Program-made: the position numbers and the translations under genes
Notes under the pieces: generated by a model
Database searches by the model: none
The model's input: only the letters and a program-made list of their open reading frames with translations
Told to the model about the DNA's origin: nothing
NCBI RefSeq assembly: GCF_000186865.1
Contig: NW_008705564.1
Span: forward strand, 1,675,168-1,739,167
Reading direction: 5' to 3'
Origin: Aureococcus anophagefferens
Lineage: Eukaryota > Sar > Pelagophyceae > Pelagomonadales > Pelagomonadaceae
Length of the DNA: 64,000 nucleotides
In this document: piece after piece, positions 29,287 through 39,292 of the stretch
Numbering within the stretch: the first letter of the stretch is position 1
Layout: every line of letters starts with the position of its first letter

Positions 29287-31143
29287 ATGGGCCTCTTCCC
29301 CTCGAAGTCCGGGGCCGTTCGGCGCGTGCCGACGCTTCCGCAGGACTGTTGGGCCTCCGCGCTTGACTTCCTGCCCTATGTCGACGCGACGGTCGCGCGG
29401 CGCACGTCTGCGCTCTGGCGCAAGTCGATCGACGCGCAGCTGAAGAAAGCGCAGAAGAAGAACCCGAACATCCTTCGGATCGCGCGACTCGTCTCGACTT
29501 TGCGCATCGGCGACCTCGAGGGCAAGCGCCAGGCCGCGATGGCGCTGGACGCGATGCTACTTGACGAGGCAGATCCTGTTGCCGAGGCTGCCGACGGTCT
29601 CACCATCATCGATGTCGGTGGACTCGAGGCGCTCGTCGACCTGCTGGCCTCGGGCGGCGACTACGATGCGAAGGTGTGCGCCGCCGCGGTGCTGGCACGG
29701 CTCAGTGACGACAATGCGGTTCTCTCGAATGCCATCTGCATCGCCGGTGCTATCCAGCCGATGGTCAACCTCCTGTCTACGCACGACGGCGACGGTAGCG
29801 GTGAGGCCTGGGCCGCGTATGCGTTATCGAATTTCGCAAGTTTCGCGCGTCGCCCTTTTTACCAAACGGGTGTGATAACCGCGATCATGGATGCCGGCGC
29901 AATCGCGCCATTTGTAAAGCTACTGCGAGCTGACAACGCCCAGACTCAGGATTTTGTCATGGTGGCTTTGGTCTGTATGACCTGCGACTACACTTGCCAC
30001 CGCGAGCGAGTGACGTCCGCGCTTCTCGATGCGGGCGTCGTCTCGCCGCTCGTAGACCTGCTGAAGACTGGCTCTGAAGTGACTAAGATCCATGTCGTGA
30101 TGTTGGTGGGCTGGATGATAATCGAATGCAAACGCGTCGATCGCCGACGCATGATCGCCGACGTATATTTGCCCGCCTTGGAGCTCCTGACCGGTAGCAA
30201 CGACGTCAAGAAAGAAGTGGCGGTTATGATATCACGTCTCATCGCTTGGGGCCATCTTTTCAATCATCCGGCGCTCGCTGCCTCGGGAGCTATCCCGTCA
30301 CTCGTGGAAATGATGCGGTCCGACGATCCCGAGACACAGGAGGTCGCGGTGAAGGCGCTGACAAGCCTCGCATCGAAGGAGCCCGTCAATCGCATGGCTA
30401 TTACTGACGCTGGTGCTCTCCTGCCACTCATTGACGCGCTGCGGACCAGCGTGGCGATGATGCCACCCGTGACGCGCGATAGCCCTCTGCTGGAGCGTCC
30501 ACGACTCTTTGCGTGTTTGATCCGGCAGTTGGCTAGGGGAGGTGCAGCAAACCAGACGGCGTGCTTCGATCTCGGCGCTCATGAGCCGCTGCTCGAGATG
30601 CTGCGAGTCGAACACGAATGGCTCCTGCCATGCCGAGCCAAATTATCTGAGGCCGTTTGGTTTATAGAGTCTGCCGCAGGCGCGATCGGCGCACTCGTTC
30701 GCGGCAACGCTGCGATCAGCGCTGCCCTTGTCAATCTCAAATTGGTCGCGCGGCTTATGGCGCTCCTGCGGTCAGAGCACTTCATATTTTGCCATGGTCC
30801 TTTAAGGCTGATCGCGGACCTCGCCTTCGATGACGTCGCCAACCAGGCTGCCCTCGTTGACGCCGGTGCCATTGCGGCTATCGTGGATATTCTGCGGAGA
30901 CGGCGGCCATATGGCTCTGCAGATGCCGCGACGGCGCTCGGTTTGTTTGGCCGCAACCATCGGGCCGCGCTCGTCGATGCCGGCGCCGTCGCGCTTCTCA
31001 CCCAGCTCGCGCAAATTCCGTCCCCCCTTCTGCACTACGTCGAGTCGCCGGCTGAAGTGCAGTTTTATTCCCATGACGGAAAGAGCACCAAAGCCCAAAT
31101 TTCAAAGGCGGCGTCGTCTGCGCTGAGCATGATTCCTCCATAA
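29287..31143 (+). CDS. F-box-like / armadillo-repeat protein
   Basis: Single-exon, 618 aa. Residues 12-50 resemble an F-box (VPTLPQDCWASALDFLPYVD, RRTSALWRKSI). The rest is a series of armadillo repeats of about 42 residues: GGLEALVDLLASGGDYDAKV, GAIQPMVNLLSTHD, GAIAPFVKLLRADNAQTQDF, GVVSPLVDLLKTGSEVTKIH, GAIPSLVEMMRSDDPETQEV, GAIAAIVDILRRRRP and more. If the F-box is real, it would bind SKP1 and recruit a substrate to an SCF ubiquitin ligase. Composition is much lower in GC than its neighbours, with A/T-ending codons, and there is no intron in 1.9 kb. This is the same profile as the ankyrin gene at 5506, consistent with a dispersed or transferred repeat-protein family. Confidence 0.85.
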   Translation: MGLFPSKSGAVRRVPTLPQDCWASALDFLPYVDATVARRTSALWRKSIDAQLKKAQKKNPNILRIARLVSTLRIGDLEGKRQAAMALDAMLLDEADPVAEAADGLTIIDVGGLEALVDLLASGGDYDAKVCAAAVLARLSDDNAVLSNAICIAGAIQPMVNLLSTHDGDGSGEAWAAYALSNFASFARRPFYQTGVITAIMDAGAIAPFVKLLRADNAQTQDFVMVALVCMTCDYTCHRERVTSALLDAGVVSPLVDLLKTGSEVTKIHVVMLVGWMIIECKRVDRRRMIADVYLPALELLTGSNDVKKEVAVMISRLIAWGHLFNHPALAASGAIPSLVEMMRSDDPETQEVAVKALTSLASKEPVNRMAITDAGALLPLIDALRTSVAMMPPVTRDSPLLERPRLFACLIRQLARGGAANQTACFDLGAHEPLLEMLRVEHEWLLPCRAKLSEAVWFIESAAGAIGALVRGNAAISAALVNLKLVARLMALLRSEHFIFCHGPLRLIADLAFDDVANQAALVDAGAIAAIVDILRRRRPYGSADAATALGLFGRNHRAALVDAGAVALLTQLAQIPSPLLHYVESPAEVQFYSHDGKSTKAQISKAASSALSMIPP

Positions 31144-31265
31144 ACTTCACGCGTGGCGCGCGGCCGCACTGGCACGAAGTGTAGGATAAACGGTTGATTA
31201 GAGCGGAGGGAGGAGGGAGGACGCGGGCGGGGGGTCGATCGCCGCGCCGACGAGGCCGAGGCCGC

Positions 31266-32462
31266 CTACCTCTCGGAGACGGCCGCGTTGAGCGCCTCGG
31301 CCCGTTTCGCGTCGAAGGCCGCGACGAGCGCGTCGGCCTCGGCGTCGCTGAGCTGGTCCTCGGCCTCCTCGGCGTAGTCCGGGTCGTCGATCTCGACGCC
31401 GAACTCGTTCAGTTTGCGGCCCGGGCACGGCGACGGCACGCACGTCATGTGGCTCTCCGTCGGCTTGATGCTCGGCGAGAGCGTGTGGTACTTCGTCGGC
31501 GCGATGGACGGCACGTCCGTCGGCTGGGGCGTCGGCGGGATCACGGGCCCGACCGTCGGCGCCGGGTAGGGCACGACGGGCGCGGCGGACGGCGCGTACG
31601 TGCTCGGGCACGTCGTCGGCGCGAGCGACGGGAGCGCCGTCGGCGTGCCCACGGGGCCCGGCGAGATGGACGGCGTGTAGGTCACGGCCGGCGCGAGGGA
31701 CGGCGGCGTGCAGGTCTCGAGCCAGAGGAGCTTCGTGTCCTCGTCGACGGCGTAGATCGACATCTCCTCGTCGAAGTAGTCGGAGAGCTCGTCGTCCGTG
31801 ATGTTGCCGAAGAGGAAGGTCTCGGAGCCGAGCTGCGTGTTCGAGTCGACCCACTGGTCCGCCATGTCCCCGTTCTGGATGTGCTTGACGAGGTACCGCA
31901 TCGCGCGGTTCGTCAGCTCCTCGCCGGTCGAGATCTCGTCCTGGTCGTCCTTGCCCGGGATGATGATGAACTCGACCTGGAAGTAGAACTTCACCCAGCA
32001 CTTGCCGTCGACGGGGTAGGACCAGATGGCCGTCATGGCCTGGAAGCCCGTCATGCCGTTGAGCACTTTCCCGATCGCGTCCTCCGCGACGGTCTCGAGC
32101 AGCGACTTCTGGATGGACGTCATGTTCGTCACCTCGACGCCCTTGAAGACCATCTCGGACCGCAGGTGGGCCTCGCAGGCGAGGGGCGCGGGCTGGCCGT
32201 CCTGCTTGTTCCCCGTGTCCTCGCCGCCGCCGCCCGTCCCCGCGAAGTCCGCGACCGCGCCCCCGAGGGGCGCACCGGGACTCCGCACGCTCCCGGCGAC
32301 GAGCGCCAGGCCGCAGACGCCGAGCAGCACGAGCCCGCCGACGACGCGCGCCCGGGGCACGGCGGGCGCCGGCGCCGCCGCCGCCGCGCCGGACCGCCGG
32401 CTCGACCGCGCGGCGTCCTTCTCCCACTCGCCGCTCGCGGCCGTCGCGCCGTACTTGTCCAT
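31266..32462 (-). CDS. single-pass membrane protein with Pro/Thr-rich stalk
   Basis: Single-exon, 398 aa. A cytoplasmic N terminus of about 40 residues precedes one transmembrane helix (ARVVGGLVLLGVCGLALVAG), so type II topology is likely. Residues 90-245 form a folded domain with few Cys (IQKSLLETVAEDAIGKVLNG, WVKFYFQVEFIIIPGKDD) that I do not recognise. Then a stalk of the stramenopile type: PSLAPAVTYTPSISPGPVGT, PTALPSLAPTTCPSTYAPSA, PTDVPSIAPTKYHTLSPSIK. The C terminus is acidic and helical (AEEAEDQLSDAEADALVAAF). Such stalks occur in wall or surface proteins of this lineage. Start placed at 32462; an upstream Met would only add a basic leader. Confidence 0.78.
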   Translation of the reverse strand: MDKYGATAASGEWEKDAARSSRRSGAAAAAPAPAVPRARVVGGLVLLGVCGLALVAGSVRSPGAPLGGAVADFAGTGGGGEDTGNKQDGQPAPLACEAHLRSEMVFKGVEVTNMTSIQKSLLETVAEDAIGKVLNGMTGFQAMTAIWSYPVDGKCWVKFYFQVEFIIIPGKDDQDEISTGEELTNRAMRYLVKHIQNGDMADQWVDSNTQLGSETFLFGNITDDELSDYFDEEMSIYAVDEDTKLLWLETCTPPSLAPAVTYTPSISPGPVGTPTALPSLAPTTCPSTYAPSAAPVVPYPAPTVGPVIPPTPQPTDVPSIAPTKYHTLSPSIKPTESHMTCVPSPCPGRKLNEFGVEIDDPDYAEEAEDQLSDAEADALVAAFDAKRAEALNAAVSER

Positions 32463-32761
32463 GGCGGCCCCGAGGCGCGCGCTCTGCGGCCGAGCCCGGG
32501 ACCCCGGCGACGCGGCGCGACGCTGGCGGGCAAACTCGGCTGTCGCGGGCAGCCCTGGACGCACACACTCGAATGTGGATGAGACGGATACGACGTGGGT
32601 CGATGATGATGCTGCCCGGGGCATAAAGTGATTCGCCTTTGTGGCAAAAAAGCCTGCCTACTCGCTGCGCCGGCGCGCGGCCCGAAGCGAAGCACCTGCT
32701 ACGCGTCGTGGCTCGACGACGCACGGCGGCGCGCGCGCCGCATGGCATAGACCCACTGATC
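32463..32761. promoter_or_regulatory. divergent promoter region
   Basis: 299 bp between divergent starts (32462 minus, 32762 plus). The centre (about 32560-32650) is less GC-rich than the flanks (gtgattcgcctttgtggcaaaaaagcc). No TATA box or repeat was recognised. Confidence 0.4.
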
Positions 32762-35700
32762 ATGGACGACGGCGCGGCGCTCGAGCTCGAGCACGCGCGG
32801 CGCGCGTCGTCGGCGCTGGACTACGACCGGCGCGCGCTCGTCCAGGACGCCTTCTTCGGCCTCGCGCGCGCGCGCCGCACGGCGCACGCGACGGCGCTGA
32901 GCCTCGGCGGCGACGCGGTGACCTACGGCGCGCTCGCGGACTGGGCCGCGGCCGTCGCCGAGCGCCTCGGCGGCGGCGTCGCCGTCGCGGGCGTGCGCTG
33001 CGCGCGCGGCTTCGCGGCCTACGCCGCGGTCTACGGCGCGCTGGCGTCCGGCGCCGCCTACGTGCCGCTGGCCGCGACGTCGCCGGAGCCGCGGCAGCGC
33101 GCCATGCTCGAGGGCGCGCGCGCGGACGCGCTCGTCGTCGACGGCGGCGCCGCGCCCGGCGGCTTCCGGGGCGCGCTCGTCGTCGTCGGCCGGCGACCCC
33201 GCACGCCACCGACCACGTCGCCGCGCCCGCGCCGCGCGCCCGACGACCCGGTCTACGTCATATACACGAGCGGCAGCTCGGGCGCGCCCAAGGGCGTCGT
33301 CGTGCCGCACGGGTGCCTCGTCGCGCGCGTCGCCTGGCTGGGCGACGCCTTCGGCCACCCGCGGGCCCTGTGCTGCAAGACGAGCTACGCGTTCGGCGTG
33401 AGCGAGTGGGAGCTCCACTGGCCCCTCGCCGTCGGCGGGACGGGCGTGCTCGCGCCGCCGGGCGCGGAGCGGGATCCGTCGGCGCTCGCGCGGTGTTTGC
33501 GCGCGTCGGCCTGCAGCCACGTCTTCGTCGTGTCGTCCGTGCTGCGGCTGCTGGTCGACGACCTCGCGGCGGCGCCGCTGCCGGCGCTGTCCTACGTGCT
33601 GCAGTGCGGCGAGGCGCTCGACGGGCCCCTCGTGGAGCGGTTCTACGAGAGCGTCGCCGGCGCGGACCTCGCGAACGTCTACGGCCCCACGGAGGCGTCG
33701 ATGACGGCCTGGGTCGCGCCGCGGACCTTCCGGAGCGCGGCGGACGTCGTGCTCGTCGGCACGCCCGTGAAGAACGCGTTCGTGGTCGTGCTGCGCGCGG
33801 GCAGCCTGGACGCGGCGCCGCCGGGCGAGGCGGGCGAGCTCTGCTTCGGCGGCATTCTCGCGACGGGCTACGTCGACGGCGACGCCGCGGCCTTCCCCGA
33901 CGCGCCCGCGGGCCCGCTGGGCCGCTTCGTCGACGCGGCGCCGAAGGTGCTCGGCGAGCGGCGCCTCTACCGCACGGGCGACGCCGCGGTCCGCGGCGCC
34001 GACGGCTCGCTCCGCGTCGCGGGGCGCCTCGACCGCCAGGTCGAGGCCCGCGTGGCATTCAAATCTTCACCCCGACTTCAGTGTGCGCGTCATTGAGCGG
34101 ATTTGCGCCAGACTCGTCGGCCGTGCTTCGAGAACTCGACGAGAGCCATCGATTCGTCCAAAAATCAGCCGAATCGACGTCGATGTGGCCGAGCGAGAGC
34201 GTGCTCAAGTTTGGTCGGGACCACCCAAACCGGCGGTCGAATTCCACACAGGTCAAGGCCTCGGGGCGGCGCGTGGACCTCGGCGAGCTCGAGACCGCGC
34301 TGCGCGACGCCGGCGCGCGCGAGGCCCACGTGTCCTTCGTCGGCGACGGCCAGCTGGTCGCCGCGGTCGCCGGCGACGCGACCGTCGACTGGGCGGCGAG
34401 CGTCGAGGCGCGCACGGACGTGCGCCTCCGGCTCGCGCGGACCGTGGCGTTTCTCCCGCGCCTCGAGAGCGGCAAGCCCGACGCGCGGCGGCTCGCGCGC
34501 GAGGCGGCGCGCGCCCTCGACGCGGCGCGGGCGCCCGCGTCCGCGCCGTCGGGGCTCTCGATGTCGCAGTTCCTCGCGTCCGCGTACGCCGCGGATTTGG
34601 CGAAGGCGGGCGTCGACTCCCTGGGCCTCGTCAAGGCCTTCAAGGCCGGCGAGCGCGCCGACGCCGAGTTCCTCGCCGCCGAGCGGCGCGTCGTCGACAA
34701 CGCGCGCGCGTGGGGCATGTTCGGCGTCGTCGTCGACCGCTGGGCAGGAGAAGGGTGATTCAAGTTCGCTTCAACATGCGTGTTCCGCGCGCGCGCGTTC
34801 CGGGAAAAAGCATCCACGCGTCGAGAGCGCTCCGAGGGATGATCGCTCGTCTCAAAATCAGCCGAAACGAGTGGAACATGACCGAGATAGGAGCCTCCAA
34901 AGTTGGGAATTTCGCACCCTTTTCCCGCCCAGGTCGACCACTGGACGATGAACGGCGCGGCGCCCAAGGTCGCGCAGGCCATGTTCTCGCTGCCCTTCTT
35001 CGTCGACGGCGTCGCGCCGACGACGCAGCGCCACCCGCCGCTCAACACGGCCTGCTCGCTCGCGCTGCGGTCCGTCGGCAACGGCCAGTCGCTGTTCCTG
35101 TTCGTGCTCGTCGACGCGTACGACGACGCGTGCGCGGCGTCGCACGCCCAGCCGCTGGGCGCGCGGGACCTGGCGTCGCTCGCGGTCTACCTGGCCATGC
35201 GCTGGCCCCTGCCACAGCTGCTCTGCGGCACTCGCGGGGCTCGCGCTGTGGACGGAGCCCGTCTTCGGCGCGCGGTGCCCCGGCGTCTTCGACGGGCCCT
35301 ACAAGGTCGCGCTGCGGGGCATCGGCGTCGACATGGACTGGGACGTCGTCGCCGTGCACCGCTGGTACGTGCTCTTCCAGCTCGTCGCGCGATTGGCGTC
35401 GCGGGCCGTCGATCGGTGGCTTTTGGCCGGCGCGCGGCGCGGCGGCGCGGACCGGCGGACCGCGGCCTTCGCCGGCGCGGCCGCGTGCTTCGGCGCGCTG
35501 GCCCTCCTGGCGCCCTACACGATGATGCGCGACTGCAACCTCGAGGTGGCCTTCGCCGCGGGCGGGCCCCGGGGCGCCGGGCCGTTTGCGGCGGTTTTTC
35601 GCTTCGCGGGCCGATATTTTTTCTGGGGCGGCGTCGTCGTCTGGCAGGGCATGTTCTCCATGCTCTTCATCTACTTCGCGGCCTACGCCGCGGCGCCCCA

Positions 35701-36617
35701 CGTCCGCGGCGCGCTCCTGCGGCGCGCGCGGTCCAAGGGCCCGCCGCCGTGCCCCGCGGAGCGCTGTGTGGAAACCAAATCTTCAACCCGACTTCAATGT
35801 GAGCGTATTCGAATGTTTTGACACGAGCTCTTCGGCTGGGCTTCGAGAATTCGACGAGAGCGATCGATCCGTCCAAAAATCAGCCGAATCGACTTCGATT
35901 TGACCGAGCTAGAGAATTCTCGAGTTTGGTCAGGACCACCCAAACCAGTGGTTGGTTTCCACACAGGCGGAGCGCGGCGCCGCGCGGAAGCTCCGGGCGC
36001 TCGCGTGCTTCGCGGCGTACTTCGCGGGCTGCGCGGCGTGGACGCGCGCGCACCCGGTCCACGACGCCATGTTCTTCGGGTCCTTCAAGCTGGAGTGGGG
36101 CCTGGGCAACCCGCCCGTCGACAGCCCCATGCCCGTCCACCTGAAGACGGCGAAGCGGCCGGTGCACCACAAGGCCGCGGTCCCCGGGGCCTTCGTCCTC
36201 CGGCGCTTCGCGCTCGAGATCGGGGTCAACGCGGGCCTCGCCGCGCTCATGTTCTGCGCGGCCGCCGCGTCGCGGACGCGGTGCCGGCTCCTCGGGTCGA
36301 CGACGCTCGGCGCCTACGTCGTCCACCCCTACGTCCTCGGCGACGCCGTCGCGTTCCTCCGGGCGCTCAAGGCCGCGTCGACGCTCCCGGGCCGCCTCGC
36401 CGACGCCGCGCAGATGGCGCTCATGCTCGGCCTGCCCGCGGTCTTCGTCGTCGCCGTGGGGCCGCTGTCGAACGCGCTCCTCCTCGCGCCGCTCCGCGCG
36501 GGCGCGCGCCTCGTCTGCGAGTCCGCGCTCCGCGAGGCGCCGGGCGCCGAGGACGACGACGCGCCGCCGCCGCCGCCGAGCGGGTCCCCGCGGCGCGACG
36601 CGCTGCACCTGCTCTAA
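32762..36617 (+). CDS. adenylation domain fused to a multi-pass membrane acyltransferase-like domain
   Basis: Exons 32762-34039, 34252-34731, 34933-35755, 35967-36617, about 1076 aa. Residues 1-510 form an ANL-superfamily adenylation domain: VIYTSGSSGAPKGVVVPHG (P-loop), NVYGPTEAS, YRTGDAA, then DRQVKASGRRVDLGELE, which is restored only by removing introner IE9, and PRLESGKPDARRL with the catalytic Lys. A short carrier-like motif AGVDSLGLV follows near 546. The remainder has about ten hydrophobic segments (RRVVDNARAWGMFGVVVDRW at its start) resembling acyltransferase-3/OpgC-type proteins. Inference: an activated amino or acyl group is handed to the membrane domain. Around 35215-35235 the frame shifts by one, with no plausible intron; this is either a sequence error or a lesion. 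Confidence 0.8.
34040..34251 (+). mobile_element. introner element IE9, family B
   Basis: 212-bp GT-AG intron. Ends ccgcgtggcattcaaa and gtcgaattccacacag; flanking 8-mers gtcgaggc and gtcaaggc (1 mismatch). Reverse orientation; phase 0. Splicing rebuilds the adenylation-domain motif DRQ-VKASGRR, independent proof of the boundaries. Confidence 0.95.
34732..34932 (+). mobile_element. introner element IE10, family A
   Basis: 201-bp GT-AG intron. Ends ctgggcaggagaaggg and cccttttcccgcccag; flanking 8-mers gtcgaccg and gtcgacca (1 mismatch). Reverse orientation; phase 0. Confidence 0.93.
35756..35966 (+). mobile_element. introner element IE11, family B
   Basis: 211-bp GC-AG intron. Ends ctgtgtggaaaccaa and ttggtttccacacag (perfect 15-bp TIR); perfect 8-bp duplication gcggagcg. 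Reverse orientation; phase 0. Confidence 0.95.
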
Positions 36618-36774
36618 CGGCGCTCGACGTGTGCAACGTCATGTGCACCCTCTTTTAAGTTGCAGAATTGGCAAGGCGTGGACATGGGCGGTCGCAGGCA
36701 GCCCGGGCCGTGACGGTGCGACGACACAACTCCCGGGGAGCCCAGGCACTGAAAAACCTCGACGCGGCGCCGCC

Positions 36775-38475
36775 ATGCGGGCCGCGCCGGAGCCGCCGAG
36801 CGGCGACGGCCGCGGCCCGCGCGCCGTCTACGCCGTGCGGCGCCTGCTGCCCGACCACGTGCGCGCGCCGTCGATCAAGATGCGGGCGACGTCCATGGGC
36901 GGGTCCAACGGCCAGACCTACCGCGTCGACGTGCCCGAGCAGCGGTCCAACGGCGAGTCCGTGCAGGAGTCCTACTTTGTGCGCGTGCTGCCGGCGGGGT
37001 ACGAGGCGAACGCGTGGAACCGGCGCTTCGCGGAGTCGTGCGTCGCGAACACCGTCGCCGCGAGCGACGCGGGCGTGACGGCCGCCGTGCTCGCCGCCGA
37101 CGAGACCGCGCTCGTCCAGCAGTTCATCCCGTCCGCGCGCGTCGAGACGACGGCGTGGCGCGCGGGGCGGGAAACGGGCGCGACGTTCCCAACTTGAAAG
37201 GCTCCCATCTCGGCCGTTGTCCACTCGTTTCGGCTGATTTTTGGACGAGCGATCAGGTCTCGGAGCGCTCTCGAAGCGTGGGTGCTGTTTCCGGAACGCG
37301 CGCGCGCGGGATACCCACGTTGAAGCGACGTCGAATCACCCTTTTCCCGCCCAGGTGGCGGAACACGCTCGAGGACCACGCGGACGCGCGCCGCTTCGGC
37401 GCCATGGTCGCGGCGATCCACGCCGTGCCCTACCCGGACCCGTCCGCGCCGCTCGCGCCCCACTGCTTCTACTGCTGGTACGACATGCCCGAGTGGTACG
37501 CGCGCGACCCGTCGCTCCTCGCGTGCTGGGAATATATGGAAGCGCGCGAGCCGCCGCCGGGCGTCGGCGGCGAGGTCGTCTTCACGCACGGCGACCTCCA
37601 CCTCAAGAACCTCCTCGTGTCGCTGGAGGACGGGTCCCTCGTGCCCGTGGACCTCGAGCTCAGCGGCCGGGGCCACCGCGCGTCGGACCTCGCCTTCTTC
37701 TTCTGGCACTGGAGTCCGTCCTTCGCGGCGCGGAACTCGAATCTTCAACGCGACTTCAATGTGAGCGTATGAGACAGGTTCGACGCGAGCTCTTCGGCCG
37801 TGCTTCGAGAACTCGACGAGAGCCATCGATTCGTCCAAACATCAGCCGAATCGACTTCGATGTGATCGAGCTAGAGAGGTTTGAAGTTTTGGCTCGACGG
37901 GGCGTTCCACCGGTCGATTTCCACGCAGGTCCTTCGCGGCGAAGCCCTACCCCTGCTTCGCCGCGCGCCAGGCCGTCGCCCGGGCCTACCTGGCCGCGTC
38001 GGGCCTGCCGGCGAGCCGCGACGACGTCTGCGAGCTGCTCTACGCCGTCGAGTACTGCGTGCCCCGCGGAGCGGGACGAGCGCGCGAACGTCCCGACGTC
38101 ACTCTCGGCCGTTTGCCGCTCGTTCGGCTGATGTTTGGACGAGCGATCATCCCTCGGGACGGTCTCGACGCGCGGACGCTTTTTTCCGGAACGCGCGCGC
38201 GCGGAACGCTCGCGTCGAAGCCACGCTGAATCGCTCAGGTGCCGCGCGTCGCGCTGTCGCGCGCGAACCACGTCGACGCGGACATGCGCCGGGCCTACGT
38301 CGCCGAGCTGCCCCTCGCCTGCCGCCTCCTGCGCCGCGCCCAGGTCGGCGACGAGGACTTGCGCGACGCCATCATCGAGCAGGGCGTGCTGGCCCTCGCG
38401 GCCGCGGGGCACGCGCCGGGCGACGACGACGCGGGCCTCTTCGGCCACTGCTCGACGCCCTGCGCCTGCTCCTAA
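36775..38475 (+). CDS. choline/ethanolamine kinase-like phosphotransferase
   Basis: Exons 36775-37154, 37355-37717, 37929-38058, 38239-38475; 1110 nt = 369 aa, in frame. All three introns are introners. The N lobe has MGGSNGQTYRVDV, a nucleotide-binding-like loop, and YFVRVLP with a candidate Arg/Lys position. The catalytic core is VVFTHGDLHLKNLLVSLEDG (Brenner HGDxxxxN motif), then LVPVDLELSGRGHRASDLAF, which gives the Mg2+-binding Asp and the E-x-x-G-x-x-x-x-x-x-D pattern of choline kinases. These enzymes phosphorylate choline or ethanolamine for phospholipid synthesis. The protein is close to family length. The substrate cannot be told from sequence; an aminoglycoside-type or fructosamine-type kinase relative is possible but less likely. 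Confidence 0.82.
37155..37354 (+). mobile_element. introner element IE12, family A
   Basis: 200-bp GT-AG intron. Ends cggggcgggaaacggg and cccttttcccgcccag; flanking 8-mers gtggcgcg and gtggcgga (2 mismatches at the distal end). Forward orientation; phase 2. Confidence 0.9.
37718..37928 (+). mobile_element. introner element IE13, family B
   Basis: 211-bp GT-AG intron. Ends cggcgcggaactcgaa and tcgatttccacgcag; perfect 8-bp duplication gtccttcg. Reverse orientation; phase 2. Confidence 0.93.
38059..38238 (+). mobile_element. introner element IE14, degenerate family A
   Basis: 180-bp GT-AG intron. The left end cggagcgggacgag is recognisable; the right TIR is lost (gaatcgctcag). Core ggctgatgtttggacga. 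Flanking 8-mers gtgccccg and gtgccgcg (1 mismatch). Forward orientation; phase 0. Confidence 0.88.
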
Positions 38476-38563
38476 CGGTTTTAGGCGACCGGCGCCTCGG
38501 GCCGAGGGCGGGCGCCGACGTCGCGAGCACATCTACTTCAACTTACGACCCGATCGGGTCGCG

Positions 38564-38764
38564 TCGCGCGCGGGGACGTCGCCGGGGAGCGCGTCGGGCC
38601 GGGCGCCTCGCCGCGGTGCTCGGCGACGTTCTCCGTGTCCTGCCGGCCGAGGCCCGTCATCGTTTCGCGCGCGGGGACGTCTGCGGGGAGCACGTCGGGC
38701 CGAGCGCCTCGCCGCGGTGTTCGGCGACGTTCTCCGTGTCCTGCTGGCAGAGGCCCATCATCGG
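38564..38764 (-). repeat. 101-bp tandem duplication over the 3' end of a membrane-protein gene
   Basis: Two copies with a period of 101 bp (about 38564-38664 and 38665-38764, most positions identical). Read on the minus strand the units encode related tails (LCQQDTENVAEHRGEALG and LGRQDTENVAEHRGEAPG). Because 101 is not a multiple of three, the second unit falls out of frame and the stop at 38657 appears at the junction. Confidence 0.85.
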
Positions 38765-39292
38765 CATGGACGATCGCCGGTGCTGCCGCGTCCTCGCGCG
38801 CGCGCGGCAGGCGAGGTACGCGGCGGCGAGGACCAGGACCGCGCCGCCGACGCAGAGGCCGACGACGAGCGGCGCCGAGCCCGCGCGGGCCTTCGTGTCC
38901 CGGCACTTCTTTTTGTCCTTTTTCCACTTGCAGCCGTGGCTCTTGCACTCATTCTTTTTCTTGATCTTTCGACAGTCCTTCGCGTCGACGCAAAACGTCC
39001 CGTCCCAGCGGCAGCCGTCGACGACGTCGCACGCCTGGCGCGGCGTGTCCCCGCACGCCGCCGCGCCCGACGTCGCGTGCTCGACGCCGACGCACTCGCC
39101 CTGGAGCCACGAACACCCGTTCGTGTCGCAGGCCTGGGGCGGCAGGTCCTGGCAGAGCAAGTAGCCGCCCGACCCGTCGGACACGGTGGACTCGCCGGCG
39201 AGCCGTCGCAGGGACGCCGACGGGAACACAAAGGTGTCGCCTGAGCTCCAGGCCGAAGACGTGGCGAGCAGTGTGAGTCCGAGGGCGCGCAT
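38657..39292 (-). CDS. Cys-rich type I membrane protein
   Basis: Single-exon, 211 aa. Signal peptide MRALGLTLLATSSAWSSG; Cys-rich ectodomain with three spaced modules (CDTNGCSWLQGEC, CDVVDGCRWDGTFC, CKSHGCKWKKDKKKC), then a transmembrane helix APLVVGLCVGGAVLVLAAAY and a basic/polar tail. The C-x-W-x-C modules resemble the Lys/Cys-rich tail of the large secreted protein at 43320-46556. Surface location is inferred; function unknown. The tail-coding DNA is duplicated in tandem (38564-38764), and the present stop lies at the duplication junction, so the ancestral tail may have been different. Confidence 0.77.
   Translation of the reverse strand: MRALGLTLLATSSAWSSGDTFVFPSASLRRLAGESTVSDGSGGYLLCQDLPPQACDTNGCSWLQGECVGVEHATSGAAACGDTPRQACDVVDGCRWDGTFCVDAKDCRKIKKKNECKSHGCKWKKDKKKCRDTKARAGSAPLVVGLCVGGAVLVLAAAYLACRARARTRQHRRSSMPMMGLCQQDTENVAEHRGEALGPTCSPQTSPRAKR

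Noticed and set aside
34609..34640. Complete carrier (thiolation) domain after the adenylation domain
   Set aside because: Only a DSLGLV-like core is visible and the preceding helix is short, so it is described as carrier-like rather than annotated as a domain.
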